Shown: positions 47,107 to 55,587 of the stretch, piece after piece
Layout of the letters: each line of letters begins with the position of its first letter
How positions within the stretch are numbered: position 1 is the first letter of the stretch
From: an uncultured Olsenella sp.
GTDB lineage: Bacteria; Actinomycetota; Coriobacteriia; Coriobacteriales; Atopobiaceae
Reading direction: 5' to 3'
Assembly: GCA_900314495.1 (NCBI GenBank)
Contig: OMVJ01000008.1
Location: 1-64,000, forward strand
DNA length: 64,000 nt
Made by a program: the position numbers and the translations under genes
Notes under the pieces: generated by a model
Seen by the model: only the letters and a program-made list of their open reading frames with translations
Told to the model about the DNA's origin: nothing
Database searches by the model: none

Positions 47107-47937
47107 ATGCCTAGAAAACCCACCACCTTCAGCATGCGCATGCCGGAGGACCTTAACGAGAGAATCCAGGCCTACGCGGCCGAGCACGAATGCACCAAGG
47201 CGGAGGCCATGAGCCACTTTGCCCGTGCGGGCATCGAGCTTGAGGACAACGGGGCTCCCACGCAGGAGTCCCCCGTGGACCTGTCCGCCGTCACAGACCG
47301 CCTCTCCGCAATAGAGGAGGCCGTGCAAAAGAGCGCCACGGCCGCGGACTCCGCGCACGAGGCCGCCCAGGCGGCCAAGGACGGCCTGTCTGACCTTGCT
47401 GCGCAGAAGCCCACCACGGCCATCGTCCCCGCAGACATAAAGGGCAAGATCCAGGAGTATTCCGCCGCGCACGGCTGCACGGACGAGGAGTCCCTGCAGT
47501 ACTACGCGCGCATCGGCATACAGATGTCCGCGCAGGACCACCCAGTCACCATGACGGAGCTCGCGGAGCTCTCCCGCAAACTGGACGCCGTCGCGGCGGA
47601 CGGTGCGGCAAAGAACGAGCAGCTCAAGGCCTTGGCGGCATCAATTGCCAAGATCGAGGCCAACACCACGCCGGAGACCGTTGAGGTGGAGGGGGAGCTT
47701 GCGGACCCCGCCATCGAGGAGGCCAAGGACGCCCTGGAGGAGGAGCGCCGCGAGGCGGAGCGGGACGAGCGCACCCGCAAGATCATCAACGAGGCCATGG
47801 AGTCTTACATAGAGAAGAGCAAGCCCCAGCAGACCCAGCCCCAGGCCCCGCAGCAGAACATGCTGCTGCCCGTTCTTGCGTCCGCGGTCGTGGCGCTGGT
47901 CATCGGCCTCGTGATTCTGCTCATCGCCAAAGGCTAA
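47107..47937 (+). CDS. Tail-anchored membrane protein with two ribbon-helix-helix-like domains
   Basis: A 276-residue protein. Residues 6-45 read as a CopG/MetJ-type ribbon-helix-helix: strand TTFSMRMPEDL, helix NERIQAYAAEH, helix TKAEAMSHFARAGIEL. Residues 102-140 repeat the pattern in weaker form (TTAIVPADI, GKIQEYSAAHG, TDEESLQYYARIGIQM). Ala/Glu/Lys-rich heptad stretches (60-100 and 150-240) suggest coiled coils. A single hydrophobic helix at about 253-275 (LLPVLASAVVALVIGLVILL) ends the chain, giving a tail anchor with the DNA-binding side in the cytoplasm. The start has GGGGGAA upstream. The target is unknown; the inverted repeats just upstream are the obvious candidate. Confidence 0.75.
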   Translation: MPRKPTTFSMRMPEDLNERIQAYAAEHECTKAEAMSHFARAGIELEDNGAPTQESPVDLSAVTDRLSAIEEAVQKSATAADSAHEAAQAAKDGLSDLAAQKPTTAIVPADIKGKIQEYSAAHGCTDEESLQYYARIGIQMSAQDHPVTMTELAELSRKLDAVAADGAAKNEQLKALAASIAKIEANTTPETVEVEGELADPAIEEAKDALEEERREAERDERTRKIINEAMESYIEKSKPQQTQPQAPQQNMLLPVLASAVVALVIGLVILLIAKG

Positions 47938-48055
47938 CCGCGGTGGGCTATGTGGAGATGCAACGCGCGCCAGCTTGTTGGCCCAGTTGCGGACGCTGGT
48001 AGCGATACTATCCTGTAGGTTTTGCCCATGTTTGCGGAAGTGAAGGGAAGAGCGC

Positions 48056-48520
48056 ATGGCACGCAACGACGCGGAAGCGCAGCAGCCCGGAGGCATCTCC
48101 CCCGAGCTTGACGAACTCTCCAGCACGCTTATGGGCGACGCCTTCGACCTTCTGGCGGAGGGGCACGACCTTAACGTGCTTCTTGTCGTGGAGGACGGGA
48201 AGGGGAGCGTTGCCTCCTACGAGTTTGCCGACGACGGGCCGGAGGCCCTGCTGGAGGGCGCGCATGCCCGTGTGGGTGAGCTTGCCGCCGCGGGTGGGGA
48301 CAAGAAGGCCCGCCTTGGGTCGCCCGTGCGCTACGCCATTGCCTACGAGGGCGCAGTGGAGGACGAGGATGCCGTCTTCCGAGACGCCGTCCTGCTGGAG
48401 TTTGGCGAGAAGGGCCGGCCCAGCTACTCCGCCTTCTCGTTCTACGAGGGCAAGGGTGAGGGGGATGGCTTCCGCTGGTCCGAGCCTGCCGCCGCAGGCG
48501 AGGTAGACCCCCTGCTGTAA
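48056..48520 (+). CDS. Conserved-looking protein of unknown function
   Basis: A 154-residue acidic, soluble protein with no signal peptide or membrane helix. It looks like a single alpha/beta domain: helix about 15-37, strand DLNVLLVVED, SYEFADDGPEALLEGAHARV, strand VRYAIAYEGAV, and a final FSFYEGKG strand region. I do not recognise a family. AAGGGAAGAG precedes the ATG. It lies 97 bases before typA and may share its transcript. Confidence 0.65.
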   Translation: MARNDAEAQQPGGISPELDELSSTLMGDAFDLLAEGHDLNVLLVVEDGKGSVASYEFADDGPEALLEGAHARVGELAAAGGDKKARLGSPVRYAIAYEGAVEDEDAVFRDAVLLEFGEKGRPSYSAFSFYEGKGEGDGFRWSEPAAAGEVDPLL

Positions 48521-48617
48521 CGCACCCAACGCGCGGCACGGGAAGTCCCGCCGCGCCGTCAAGTCAACAATACGAATGTCTCGTCAGTTTCCGAGCAGTC
48601 CGAGGAACGAGGAACGA

Positions 48618-50459
48618 ATGCTGCAAGAGAAGATCAGGAACATCGCCATCATCGCTCACGTCGACCATGGCAAGACCACGCTGGTGGATGCCATGCTGAG
48701 GGCCACCGACGCCTTCCGCGAGGGCCAGCAGGTGCAGGAGCGCGTGCTTGACTCCAACGACCAGGAGCGCGAGCGCGGCATCACCATCCTCTCCAAGAAC
48801 ATCTCCATCGAGTACAAGGGCGTGAAGATCAACGTCATCGACACCCCGGGCCACGCCGACTTCGGCGGCGAGGTGGAGCGCGTGCTGAAGATGGCCGACG
48901 GCGCCCTGCTGCTGGTGGACGCCGCGGAGGGCCCCATGCCCCAGACGCGCTTCGTCCTGCGCCACGCCATTGCCGCCCACCTGCAGGTCATGATTGTCAT
49001 CAACAAGATCGACCGCGAAGGTGCCAACCCGGAGAACGCCCTCAACGCCTCCCTGGACCTGATGATGGACCTTGGTGCCACGGACGAGCAGCTTGAGTTC
49101 GCCATGGAGCACGTGGTCTATGCCTCCGCCGTCAACGGCTTCGCCCGCCTTGACCCCGAGGACGGCAACGCGGACATGTACCCTCTGCTGGACATGATCG
49201 TGGACGAGATGCCCGCCCCGGAGGTGGACCTGGAGGGGCCCTTGGCCATGCAGTGCGTGACCATCGACCACTCCGACTACGTGGGTCGCATCGGCATTGG
49301 CCGCATCTACTCCGGCACCATCCACGACGGAGACAAGATCCTGGTCGTGAAGAACGACGGCTCCCGCGCAATGGCGCAGGTCAAGCAGCTCTTCACCTTT
49401 GACTACCTTGGCCGCAAGGAGTGCACCGAGGCCCAGGCCGGCGACATTGCCGCCGTCGTGGGCATTGACCGCACGGACATCGGCGACGTCTACACCGACC
49501 CCGAGAACCCCGTTGAGCTGGACCCCATCGAGATTGACCCGCCGACCCTCTCCATCGTGTTCGAGGCGTCCACCTCGCCGCTGGTTGGCCAGGACGGCGA
49601 CATCGTCGGCGGCCGCCAGCTCAAGGAGCGCCTCATGCAGGAGCGCGAGAACAACGTGACCATGCGCATTGAGGAGCTGCCCGACAAGACGGGCGTGGAG
49701 GTGGCCGGCCGCGGCATCCTGCACCTGTCCGTCCTCATGGAGAGCATGCGCCGCGAGGGATACGAGTTCCAGGTGGGCCGCCCCCGCGTCCTCTTCAAGA
49801 AGGAGCACGGCCAGACCCTGGAACCCATCGAGAATGCCGTCGTGGAGTGCGCCCCTGACTTCAGCGGCAAGGTGATCGAGGTCTTCGGCAACGCCGGCGG
49901 CACCATGACCAACATGGAGACGGGCACCACCCAGTGCCACCTGGAGTTTGACATCCCCACCCGCGGCATCATGGGCCTCAAGAACCGCATCATGAACGTG
50001 ACCCACGGCGACGCCGTCTTCTACCACACCTTCAGCAAGTACGGCCCCTTTGCCGGTGACATCGGCAACCGCCAGAACGGCGCCATGATCTCCATGTCCA
50101 CCGAGAAGGCCGTGGCATACGCCCTGGGCACCCTGCAGGACCGCGGCACGCTGTTCGTGAGCCCCGGCGACGACTGCTACGAGGGCATGCTGGTGGGCGA
50201 GCGCTCGCGTCCCGGCGACATGACCGTGAACATTGCCCGCACCAAGAACCTGGGCAACCAGCGCAGCTCCACCGCAGACATTGCCGTGCAGCTCACGCCC
50301 CCCAAGGTCTTCACGCTGGAGGAGGCGCTGGAGTACATCATGGACGACGAGCTGGTGGAGGTCACGCCGCACAATATCCGCATGCGCAAGCGCCTTCTGA
50401 CCGAGGTGGAGCGCAGGAAGTGGGCCGTGCAGCACGGCAAGGTCGCCAAGCTCAAGTGA
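48618..50459 (+). CDS. typA: Ribosome-associated translational GTPase TypA/BipA
   Basis: A 613-residue GTPase with G1 AHVDHGKTT, switch region RERGITI, G3 DTPGHADF and G4 NKIDR, followed by EF-G-like domains and the BipA-specific C-terminal region (GDDCYEGMLVGERSRPGDM, NIRMRKR, VERRKWAVQHG). It binds the 70S ribosome and aids large-subunit assembly and stress growth. The ATG with GAGGA upstream was chosen; 14 in-frame codons upstream are unlikely. A REP-like set of inverted repeats follows. Confidence 0.96.
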   Translation: MLQEKIRNIAIIAHVDHGKTTLVDAMLRATDAFREGQQVQERVLDSNDQERERGITILSKNISIEYKGVKINVIDTPGHADFGGEVERVLKMADGALLLVDAAEGPMPQTRFVLRHAIAAHLQVMIVINKIDREGANPENALNASLDLMMDLGATDEQLEFAMEHVVYASAVNGFARLDPEDGNADMYPLLDMIVDEMPAPEVDLEGPLAMQCVTIDHSDYVGRIGIGRIYSGTIHDGDKILVVKNDGSRAMAQVKQLFTFDYLGRKECTEAQAGDIAAVVGIDRTDIGDVYTDPENPVELDPIEIDPPTLSIVFEASTSPLVGQDGDIVGGRQLKERLMQERENNVTMRIEELPDKTGVEVAGRGILHLSVLMESMRREGYEFQVGRPRVLFKKEHGQTLEPIENAVVECAPDFSGKVIEVFGNAGGTMTNMETGTTQCHLEFDIPTRGIMGLKNRIMNVTHGDAVFYHTFSKYGPFAGDIGNRQNGAMISMSTEKAVAYALGTLQDRGTLFVSPGDDCYEGMLVGERSRPGDMTVNIARTKNLGNQRSSTADIAVQLTPPKVFTLEEALEYIMDDELVEVTPHNIRMRKRLLTEVERRKWAVQHGKVAKLK

Positions 50460-50479
50460 GACACGGGGCCGGTTCTCGC

Positions 50480-50522
50480 GTCTCATTGAATGAGACAGGG
50501 GGACGTACCTTCTGTCTCATTC
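50480..50522. repeat. REP-like set of GTCTCATT inverted repeats after typA
   Basis: GTCTCATT (50480-50487) pairs with AATGAGAC (50489-50496), and an overlapping GAATGAGACAG (50488-50498) pairs with CTGTCTCATTC (50512-50522). The middle arm can therefore pair with either side. The loop holds GGGGGACGTACCTT. It may act as terminator or be a dispersed palindromic element. Confidence 0.55.
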
Positions 50523-50593
50523 CCATGGGCGTTGCAGATGCGCCGCGTCGCCGCCGTCACGTCCAAGGCCGCGAAAGTTTTTCAATTTTGCGG

Positions 50594-50622
50594 TGGACCG
50601 CCCCGAAGGATTCGTGTATAGT
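50594..50622 (+). promoter_or_regulatory. Promoter of tRNA-Ser (GGA)
   Basis: -35 TGGACC, 17-base spacer, -10 TATAGT, 17 bases before the tRNA 5' end. Confidence 0.7.
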
Positions 50623-50638
50623 TACCAACGCGGTTTGA

Positions 50639-50729
50639 GGAGAGTTGTCCGAGCGGCCGAAGGAGCACGATTGGAAATCGTGTATACGTCTAAAGCGTAT
50701 CCTGGGTTCAAATCCCAGACTCTCCGCCA
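50639..50729 (+). tRNA. tRNA-Ser (GGA)
   Basis: Class II tRNA with acceptor GGAGAGT/ACTCTCC, anticodon loop TTGGAAA (GGA), a long variable arm (GTATACGTCTAAAGCGTATC) and an encoded CCA after G73. Confidence 0.96.
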
Positions 50730-50738
50730 GTAAATTTC

Positions 50739-50769
50739 GCGGCGTCCCGTCCCCAGGATGGGGCGCCGC
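50739..50769 (+). terminator. Hairpin between the two tRNA-Ser genes
   Basis: Outer stem GCGGCG/CGCCGC with an inner CCCC/GGGG stem, followed by TTTC. It probably ends or processes the first tRNA-Ser transcript. Confidence 0.6.
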
Positions 50770-50780
50770 TTTCACCCCAC

Positions 50781-50870
50781 GGAGGGGTGGCAGAGTGGTT
50801 GAATGCGGCGGTCTCGAAAACCGTTTAGCCCTTCGGGGCTACGAGGGTTCGAATCCCTCCTCCTCCGCCA
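50781..50870 (+). tRNA. tRNA-Ser (CGA)
   Basis: Class II tRNA with acceptor GGAGGGG, anticodon loop TCTCGAAAA region (CGA), a variable arm with stem AGCCC/GGGCT around TTCG, and an encoded CCA. Confidence 0.95.
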
Positions 50871-50882
50871 TTGCATTCCACG

Positions 50883-50910
50883 GACTGGTCCCATCGGGCC
50901 AGTCTTTTTT
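50883..50910 (+). terminator. Terminator of the tRNA-Ser pair
   Basis: Stem GACTGG/CCAGTC extended by CCC/GGG, followed by TTTTTT. Confidence 0.88.
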
Positions 50911-51026
50911 AATGACAATCCGCTAATTGCTTTAGTGTGAGCAACAAGTATCGTGGGTATACGGTCGTAAGGGCCTTCGCGCCAGGCGGCAAGCACCTCT
51001 ACCGGCAGCACCATGGGGGAGACACC

Positions 51027-52376
51027 ATGACACAGAGCAACGGATTCGCTCCAGACCACTACCTTTCTCGCAGCTGGGCGCTGCTCACGCGCGACCGTGG
51101 CTGGATCAAGCCGGTACTGCTGCTGGCGCTCGGTCTGCTGGTGCCTATTGTGGGCCCGCTTGCCGTCCTGGGCTATGGCATTGAGTGGGCGCGCCTCACC
51201 GCGTGGGGCATTGATTCGTCCCCAAAGCAGAAGAACGTCGACATTGGCAAGCTCATTGCCAGCGGCTGGCGCAGCTTCGTCGTTGCCTTAGGCTGGGTTC
51301 TTCTGCTGATTGTCGCGGAAGGCATAATCCACGCCCTGTTTGGCATGACGGGGGACGGAGAATATAGCGGCATCCAGGCGCTGGTGGAGCTCCTGTTGTT
51401 CATCTTCAACCTGCTGTATGGCATGGTGGTCATTGTGGCCATGCTGCGCGCGAGCATTTACCAGAAGGCCTCTGCGGGGTACCGCTTTGACCGGGTGTTC
51501 CAGATGGCCACCGCGGACTTTGGTGGCCTGGTGCGGGTGATTGGCATCAAGATTCTTGGGGAATTGGTCACCTGCCTCGCGGCCACAATCGGCGTGGTCA
51601 TTGCGGTGCTTGCGGCCCTCCCCAACATTTTCCACGCGTTCACGTACGGGTACGCGGACACCGCCGACTTCATGGACTTGCTGGTGAACGTCCTGGGCAT
51701 CGTCGGCCCTGTTGGGGTGCTCATTGGCTTCGTGCTTTCCGTCATAGGTGTGGTTGTGAACCTTCTGGTTGTGACGGCGGTTGGCCTGTGGTTCCGCCAG
51801 TTCGACGTGCCCCACTGGCAGAAGAGCGGCGACCCGCTGCCGAAACGCGAGCCCAGTCAGGGCAACGACGCGCCACAGAGCCCCACGGGCTTTGCGTATA
51901 CCCCCTGGCAGCCCGGCCCTCAGAACGGGGCTGGGTTCGCGAGCGCGGAACCGGCGGCCAACCAGGCACCCGCGGCTGCAGAGCCGACCGGCGGCCAGGT
52001 GCCGCGGCCGGCTGCGACGCCAGAGGCGCATGACGCCGTGGTACCCTCCGCGGGCGTGTCCGAGACGAGCCTTGTACCCGTGCCCATGCCCCCGGCGGGC
52101 GGCTGGGAAGGCTTCGCGCCGGGCGAGGTCGAGTCTGCAGAAGACAAGCCTGCCGAAGGGGAGGCCTCTGGCTCTGCCGAGGAAGAACATGACGTGGCGG
52201 CCGCGGAAGAGCCAATGCCGGAAGAGGCTGCCGTTGACGAAGACCCCGCGGCCAACACAGATGCCGTGGTGACCGAGGTCATTCCGCTTGCCCACCGTAC
52301 TGACGAGGCAACCCCAGCGGCTGACGAGCCGGCCGGCACCACGGACCCCGCAGACCCCACGCCTGACGAGGAGTAG
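51027..52376 (+). CDS. DUF4013 membrane protein with an acidic disordered tail
   Basis: A 449-residue protein. The first about 260 residues have 6-8 hydrophobic helices with the DUF4013 pattern (DHYLSRSWALLTRDRGWIKPVLLLALG, YGIEWARLTAWG, RASIYQKASAGYRFDRVFQMATADFGG in pieces). Residues about 270-449 are Pro, Ala and then Glu/Asp rich and probably disordered and cytoplasmic. DUF4013 function is unknown; members occur across archaea and actinobacteria. The ATG with GGGGGAG upstream was chosen over a GTG 90 bases upstream. It follows the tRNA-Ser terminator and stands alone. Confidence 0.82.
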   Translation: MTQSNGFAPDHYLSRSWALLTRDRGWIKPVLLLALGLLVPIVGPLAVLGYGIEWARLTAWGIDSSPKQKNVDIGKLIASGWRSFVVALGWVLLLIVAEGIIHALFGMTGDGEYSGIQALVELLLFIFNLLYGMVVIVAMLRASIYQKASAGYRFDRVFQMATADFGGLVRVIGIKILGELVTCLAATIGVVIAVLAALPNIFHAFTYGYADTADFMDLLVNVLGIVGPVGVLIGFVLSVIGVVVNLLVVTAVGLWFRQFDVPHWQKSGDPLPKREPSQGNDAPQSPTGFAYTPWQPGPQNGAGFASAEPAANQAPAAAEPTGGQVPRPAATPEAHDAVVPSAGVSETSLVPVPMPPAGGWEGFAPGEVESAEDKPAEGEASGSAEEEHDVAAAEEPMPEEAAVDEDPAANTDAVVTEVIPLAHRTDEATPAADEPAGTTDPADPTPDEE

Positions 52377-52683
52377 GGGTTCAACCAGCTCAGACAATGG
52401 AATCTTGGTGGGTCTGATAATCCCGACCGGAGCCTGCCGTTGGCGAATGGGCGGTGCCACCTGCGGCTTACCGAATACATGCAAGGTGAGTGCGAGCCAG
52501 GCGCTGAATTCCTGTCACGGTCCTTGGCTACGATAGTTGTGTGGACTGCGAGGAGTGCGGCGGCGAATCGAAAATCAGGCCTTCAGAGTTTCCGGCTTTC
52601 TGTGGTACGATAGCAAATCGACCGTCCTGCTCCGGGTGCAAACCTTCACGTCCCGGAGCCATTAGCCCAGAGGAGGTGACAAC
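52377..52683. promoter_or_regulatory. rpsF promoter and probable S6:S18-responsive leader
   Basis: No gene in these 307 bases. A -10-like TACGAT (52606-52611) with TTCAGA 18 bases upstream may start the operon. The leader then forms a hairpin with arms GCTCCGGG (52629-52636) and CCCGGAGC (52652-52659) around a 15-base loop, followed by AGGAGGTG at the rpsF start. Many bacteria carry an mRNA structure here that binds the S6:S18 complex and represses the operon; the position and stem fit. Confidence 0.55.
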
Positions 52684-52977
52684 ATGAAGGCTTATGAACT
52701 GCTGTATTTTGTCGATCCCGCTTCCAACGACGAGGTGCGCGCTGGCGTTGCCAAGCGCATTGAGGTGGCTGTGGTCACCGATGGCGGCACCATCGACAAC
52801 GTCGAGGACTGGGGCAAGCGCAAGCTCGCCTTTGAGATCGACGGTCTCACCGAGGGTGACTACACCCTGGTCAACTTCCACGCAGATCCCACCCAGATCG
52901 CTGAGCTCGACCGAGTTCTGCGCATCAACGATGCCGTCAAGCGCCACATGATCGTGCGTCGCGACGACAAGGAGTAA
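52684..52977 (+). CDS. rpsF: 30S ribosomal protein S6
   Basis: A 97-residue S6 beginning MKAYELLYFVDP, with GGTIDNVEDWGKRKLAFEI and a late RRDDK end. It pairs with S18 on the small subunit platform. The ATG has AGGAGGT upstream. It is the first gene of the rpsF-ssb-rpsR-DUF2232-rplI-dnaB run. Confidence 0.97.
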   Translation: MKAYELLYFVDPASNDEVRAGVAKRIEVAVVTDGGTIDNVEDWGKRKLAFEIDGLTEGDYTLVNFHADPTQIAELDRVLRINDAVKRHMIVRRDDKE

Positions 52978-53025
52978 GCACGGAAGGGCGGGCGCAGAGC
53001 CCGCAAACGAGAGGCTGTGAGTAAC

Positions 53026-53523
53026 GTGAGCATCAACAGAGTGAACATTTCGGGCAACCTGACTCGCGACCCCGAGCTGCGCTCAACGACGGGCGGCACT
53101 GCCGTGCTGACCTTTGGCGTCGCCGTGAACGACCGTCGCCGCAACGCGCAGACCGGTGAGTGGGAGGATGTTCCCAACTTCGTGGACTGCGTGATCTTCG
53201 GAACGCGTGCCGATGCTCTTCAGCGTTACCTGAGCAAGGGCACCAAGGTGGCCATCGAGGGCAAGCTGCGCTACAGCTCGTGGGAGCGCGACGGTCAGCG
53301 TCGCAGCAAGCTCGAGGTAGTGGTGGACGAGATTGAGTTCCTGTCCTCCAGAAACCAGCAGCCGCGCCAGGACGATGGTCCCTATGCCGCCCCCAGCTAC
53401 AGCGCGCCGCAGCCGGCACCTTCCTACAGTGCCCCGCAGCCCGCTCCCCAGCAGGCCTCCCGTGGTGCCGAGTCGCAGATGCCGCCTTCGGCGGACGTCT
53501 ACGACGCGGACATCCCGTTCTAA
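53026..53523 (+). CDS. ssb: Single-stranded DNA-binding protein
   Basis: A 165-residue SSB: OB fold from the start (SINRVNISGNLTRDPELR) to about residue 108 with VPNFVDCVIFG and KVAIEGKL, then a flexible linker with a YSAPQPAPS repeat, ending in the acidic tip DADIPF that recruits partners. Two GTG codons nine bases apart compete for the start; the second gives the usual family N-terminus while the first is very close to GAGAGG. Confidence 0.95.
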   Translation: MSINRVNISGNLTRDPELRSTTGGTAVLTFGVAVNDRRRNAQTGEWEDVPNFVDCVIFGTRADALQRYLSKGTKVAIEGKLRYSSWERDGQRRSKLEVVVDEIEFLSSRNQQPRQDDGPYAAPSYSAPQPAPSYSAPQPAPQQASRGAESQMPPSADVYDADIPF

Positions 53524-53567
53524 CAGTGAGTGGCGGCCAGAAGGTCGTCCTAAGAAAGGCATGAGAC

Positions 53568-53843
53568 ATGGCTCAGCGTCAGAAGCAGGAATTCCAGCGT
53601 CAGCCGCGTCGCAAGTATTGCCAGTTCTGCAAGGACGAGGTTGAGTACATCGACTACAAGGACACTCAGCTTCTCCGCAAGTACATGACCGACCGCGGCA
53701 AGATCAAGCCGCGCCGCGTCACTGGCGCCTGCACGCAGCATCAGCACGACATCGCGAACGCCATCAAGCGCGCCCGCGAGATGGCTCTTCTTCCGTATAC
53801 CGTCCCCGTGGTTTCCTCCCGCGGTGGCCGTAGCCGCGGCTAG
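53568..53843 (+). CDS. rpsR: 30S ribosomal protein S18
   Basis: A 91-residue S18 with a CxxC pair (YCQFCKDE), [18 protein letters not shown] and [10 protein letters not shown]. The two cysteines suggest a zinc-binding form. A short Gly/Ser/Arg tail extends the C-terminus. GAAAGG lies upstream. The next gene's longest frame overlaps its end by 20 bases. Confidence 0.96.
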   Translation: MAQRQKQEFQRQPRRKYCQFCKDEVEYIDYKDTQLLRKYMTDRGKIKPRRVTGACTQHQHDIANAIKRAREMALLPYTVPVVSSRGGRSRG

Positions 53844-54933
53844 TAAGAGCTGGCAAGTAGTGACTTTGAACGTACGAGATGACAACAGAATAGGTAAAGA
53901 GTCAACAAGTGTTTCGACCAGCACCGAGCTTGCTCGCTTGGAGGACTTGTCCACCAATGCGGGCGGGGGAGGGCAGCGCAAAGGCGTTCTGCCTGGCATA
54001 GTCTGGTGCCTTGCGGGAGGCTTCTGCGCGGCTTTCTCTCCCATCTTGGCCGCTCTGGTGAGCGGCTATGGAGCAGCGGTATCCGTTGAACGGGCGAATG
54101 CGCGCGGGCAACGTGGCTCGGCGGCGGCATTTGCCACCGTCGTGCTTGTGCTCGGGGCGTACTCGTTCTTCTCGGGTGGCGTGGTTGCTGGTTTGGACGC
54201 AGCGGTCAATGCCGCGATCCCCTGCCTGGTGGCGTGGGTCGTTGGCGTGCTGGCCGCCACGGGCAGGCTGGGCCTGAGGGGAGTGGGCATCGCCATTGCC
54301 GCGGTGACCGTCTTCCTGGTTGCCGTTGGCGAGGCCGAGTGCCTTGTTGCCGGCAGCCATCTGCCGGACGTGATTGAGAAGACTGTCGGGTCTCTTCAGG
54401 CCGGCGCATCCTCAATTCGCGCCCAGTCGCAGGTGAATGCCCTGCTGCCCATGTTGGTGAGCCTCTGGCCAACCTGCTTCTTGGTGTTGGGTGGAGTGAT
54501 TGTGGCATGCACCCTCGCTGGTGCATGGCAGGCGGTCAAGGGGAACGAAGACCTGCTCGCAAAGATGCCGCGCCTTCGGGAGCTGCACTTCCCAACGTGG
54601 GTCAACACCGCCGCGCTTGTGGGGCTCTTCGGCCTTGTTGTAAGCCGCCTGGTGGCAGGAACGCCAGAGCTGCTGGCAATGGCCAGCCTGAACGTTGTCA
54701 TGATCGCGCGATTGGCAGTTGCGGCGGAGGGAATCGCCGTTCTTCTGTGGTTCTTGCATCAGAAGAAGGCTGGCCCAATGTTCAGCTTTGCTGCGGTCGC
54801 AGTCGCGGTCTACGCCGAGACTTCGTTCTATGTCATGAGCGTAGTTGGGTTCCTGGACGTTCTTGCGGACTTTCGGCACATGTATGACGATGGTTCGCGG
54901 GATCGCAAGGGGTCCCAACCGGTAAACAAGTAA
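53824..54933 (+). CDS. DUF2232 family membrane protein
   Basis: A 369-residue protein with about eight hydrophobic helices starting at about residue 55 ([17 protein letters not shown]). DUF2232 proteins sit between rpsR and rplI in many Gram-positives and actinobacteria and resemble S-component-like or YybS proteins of unknown function; the location supports the call. The start is uncertain: this GTG lies inside rpsR with no ribosome site, and GTG at 53860 is an alternative. Confidence 0.8.
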   Translation: MAVAAASKSWQVVTLNVRDDNRIGKESTSVSTSTELARLEDLSTNAGGGGQRKGVLPGIVWCLAGGFCAAFSPILAALVSGYGAAVSVERANARGQRGSAAAFATVVLVLGAYSFFSGGVVAGLDAAVNAAIPCLVAWVVGVLAATGRLGLRGVGIAIAAVTVFLVAVGEAECLVAGSHLPDVIEKTVGSLQAGASSIRAQSQVNALLPMLVSLWPTCFLVLGGVIVACTLAGAWQAVKGNEDLLAKMPRLRELHFPTWVNTAALVGLFGLVVSRLVAGTPELLAMASLNVVMIARLAVAAEGIAVLLWFLHQKKAGPMFSFAAVAVAVYAETSFYVMSVVGFLDVLADFRHMYDDGSRDRKGSQPVNK

Positions 54934-54970
54934 GGAGTCGGCGCAAGCCGACCAACCAAAGGAGTTGTCC

Positions 54971-55486
54971 ATGAAAGTCATCCTTATGGGTGAGCTCAGG
55001 GGCAAGGGTGGCGAGGGTGACGTCGTCGAGGTCGCCCAGGGCTATGCGGAGAACTATCTGATTCCGAATAGGCTCGCCATGATTGCCACCCCTGGCAACC
55101 TGAAGCAGCTTGAGGAGCGCAGGCACAACATCGAGAAGCGCGAGGCCGAGCGCATCGCCAACGCCAACGCGCTCAAGGAGGTCATCGACGGCAAGCAGGT
55201 CACCGTCGACGCCAACATTGGCGACGAGGGCCAGCTCTTCGGCTCCATCACCACCGCCCAGATTGCCGACGCGATCAAGGCCCAGCTCAACGCTGAGGTC
55301 GACCGCAAGCGCATCGAGCACGCTGGTGCCATCAAGACCGCCGGCAAGCACAACGTCACCGTCAACATCTACCGTGACATCAACGCTGTCGTTGCCGTGC
55401 AGGTTGGCCCCGAGGAGGAGCCCGAGGTTGAGGAGGCTCCCGCCGAGGAGCCCGCGGCCGAGGCCACCGAGGAGGCCGCTGAGTAG
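54971..55486 (+). CDS. rplI: 50S ribosomal protein L9 with an acidic tail
   Basis: A 171-residue L9. The N-terminal rRNA-binding domain (MKVILMGELRGKGGEGDVVEV, YAENYLIPN) and the C-terminal domain are joined by the long helix. The last about 25 residues are an added Glu/Pro/Ala tail (EEPEVEEAPAEEPAAEATEE). GGAG lies just before the ATG; an in-frame TTG two codons earlier is less likely. Confidence 0.95.
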   Translation: MKVILMGELRGKGGEGDVVEVAQGYAENYLIPNRLAMIATPGNLKQLEERRHNIEKREAERIANANALKEVIDGKQVTVDANIGDEGQLFGSITTAQIADAIKAQLNAEVDRKRIEHAGAIKTAGKHNVTVNIYRDINAVVAVQVGPEEEPEVEEAPAEEPAAEATEEAAE

Positions 55487-55520
55487 CGCCCGCGCCCTCA
55501 GCATGGCAAAAGAGTGATGG

Positions 55521-55550
55521 TCGGGCCACGCCTTGCGGTGTGGCCCGACT
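55521..55550 (+). terminator. Hairpin between rplI and dnaB
   Basis: Stem GTCGGGCCAC / GTGGCCCGAC with a loop that can add GCC/GGT pairs, followed by TTCT. It probably attenuates readthrough into dnaB. Confidence 0.65.
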
Positions 55551-55587
55551 TCTACGACCCGCTTAGACGAGCGAAGGGGATGAGCAG

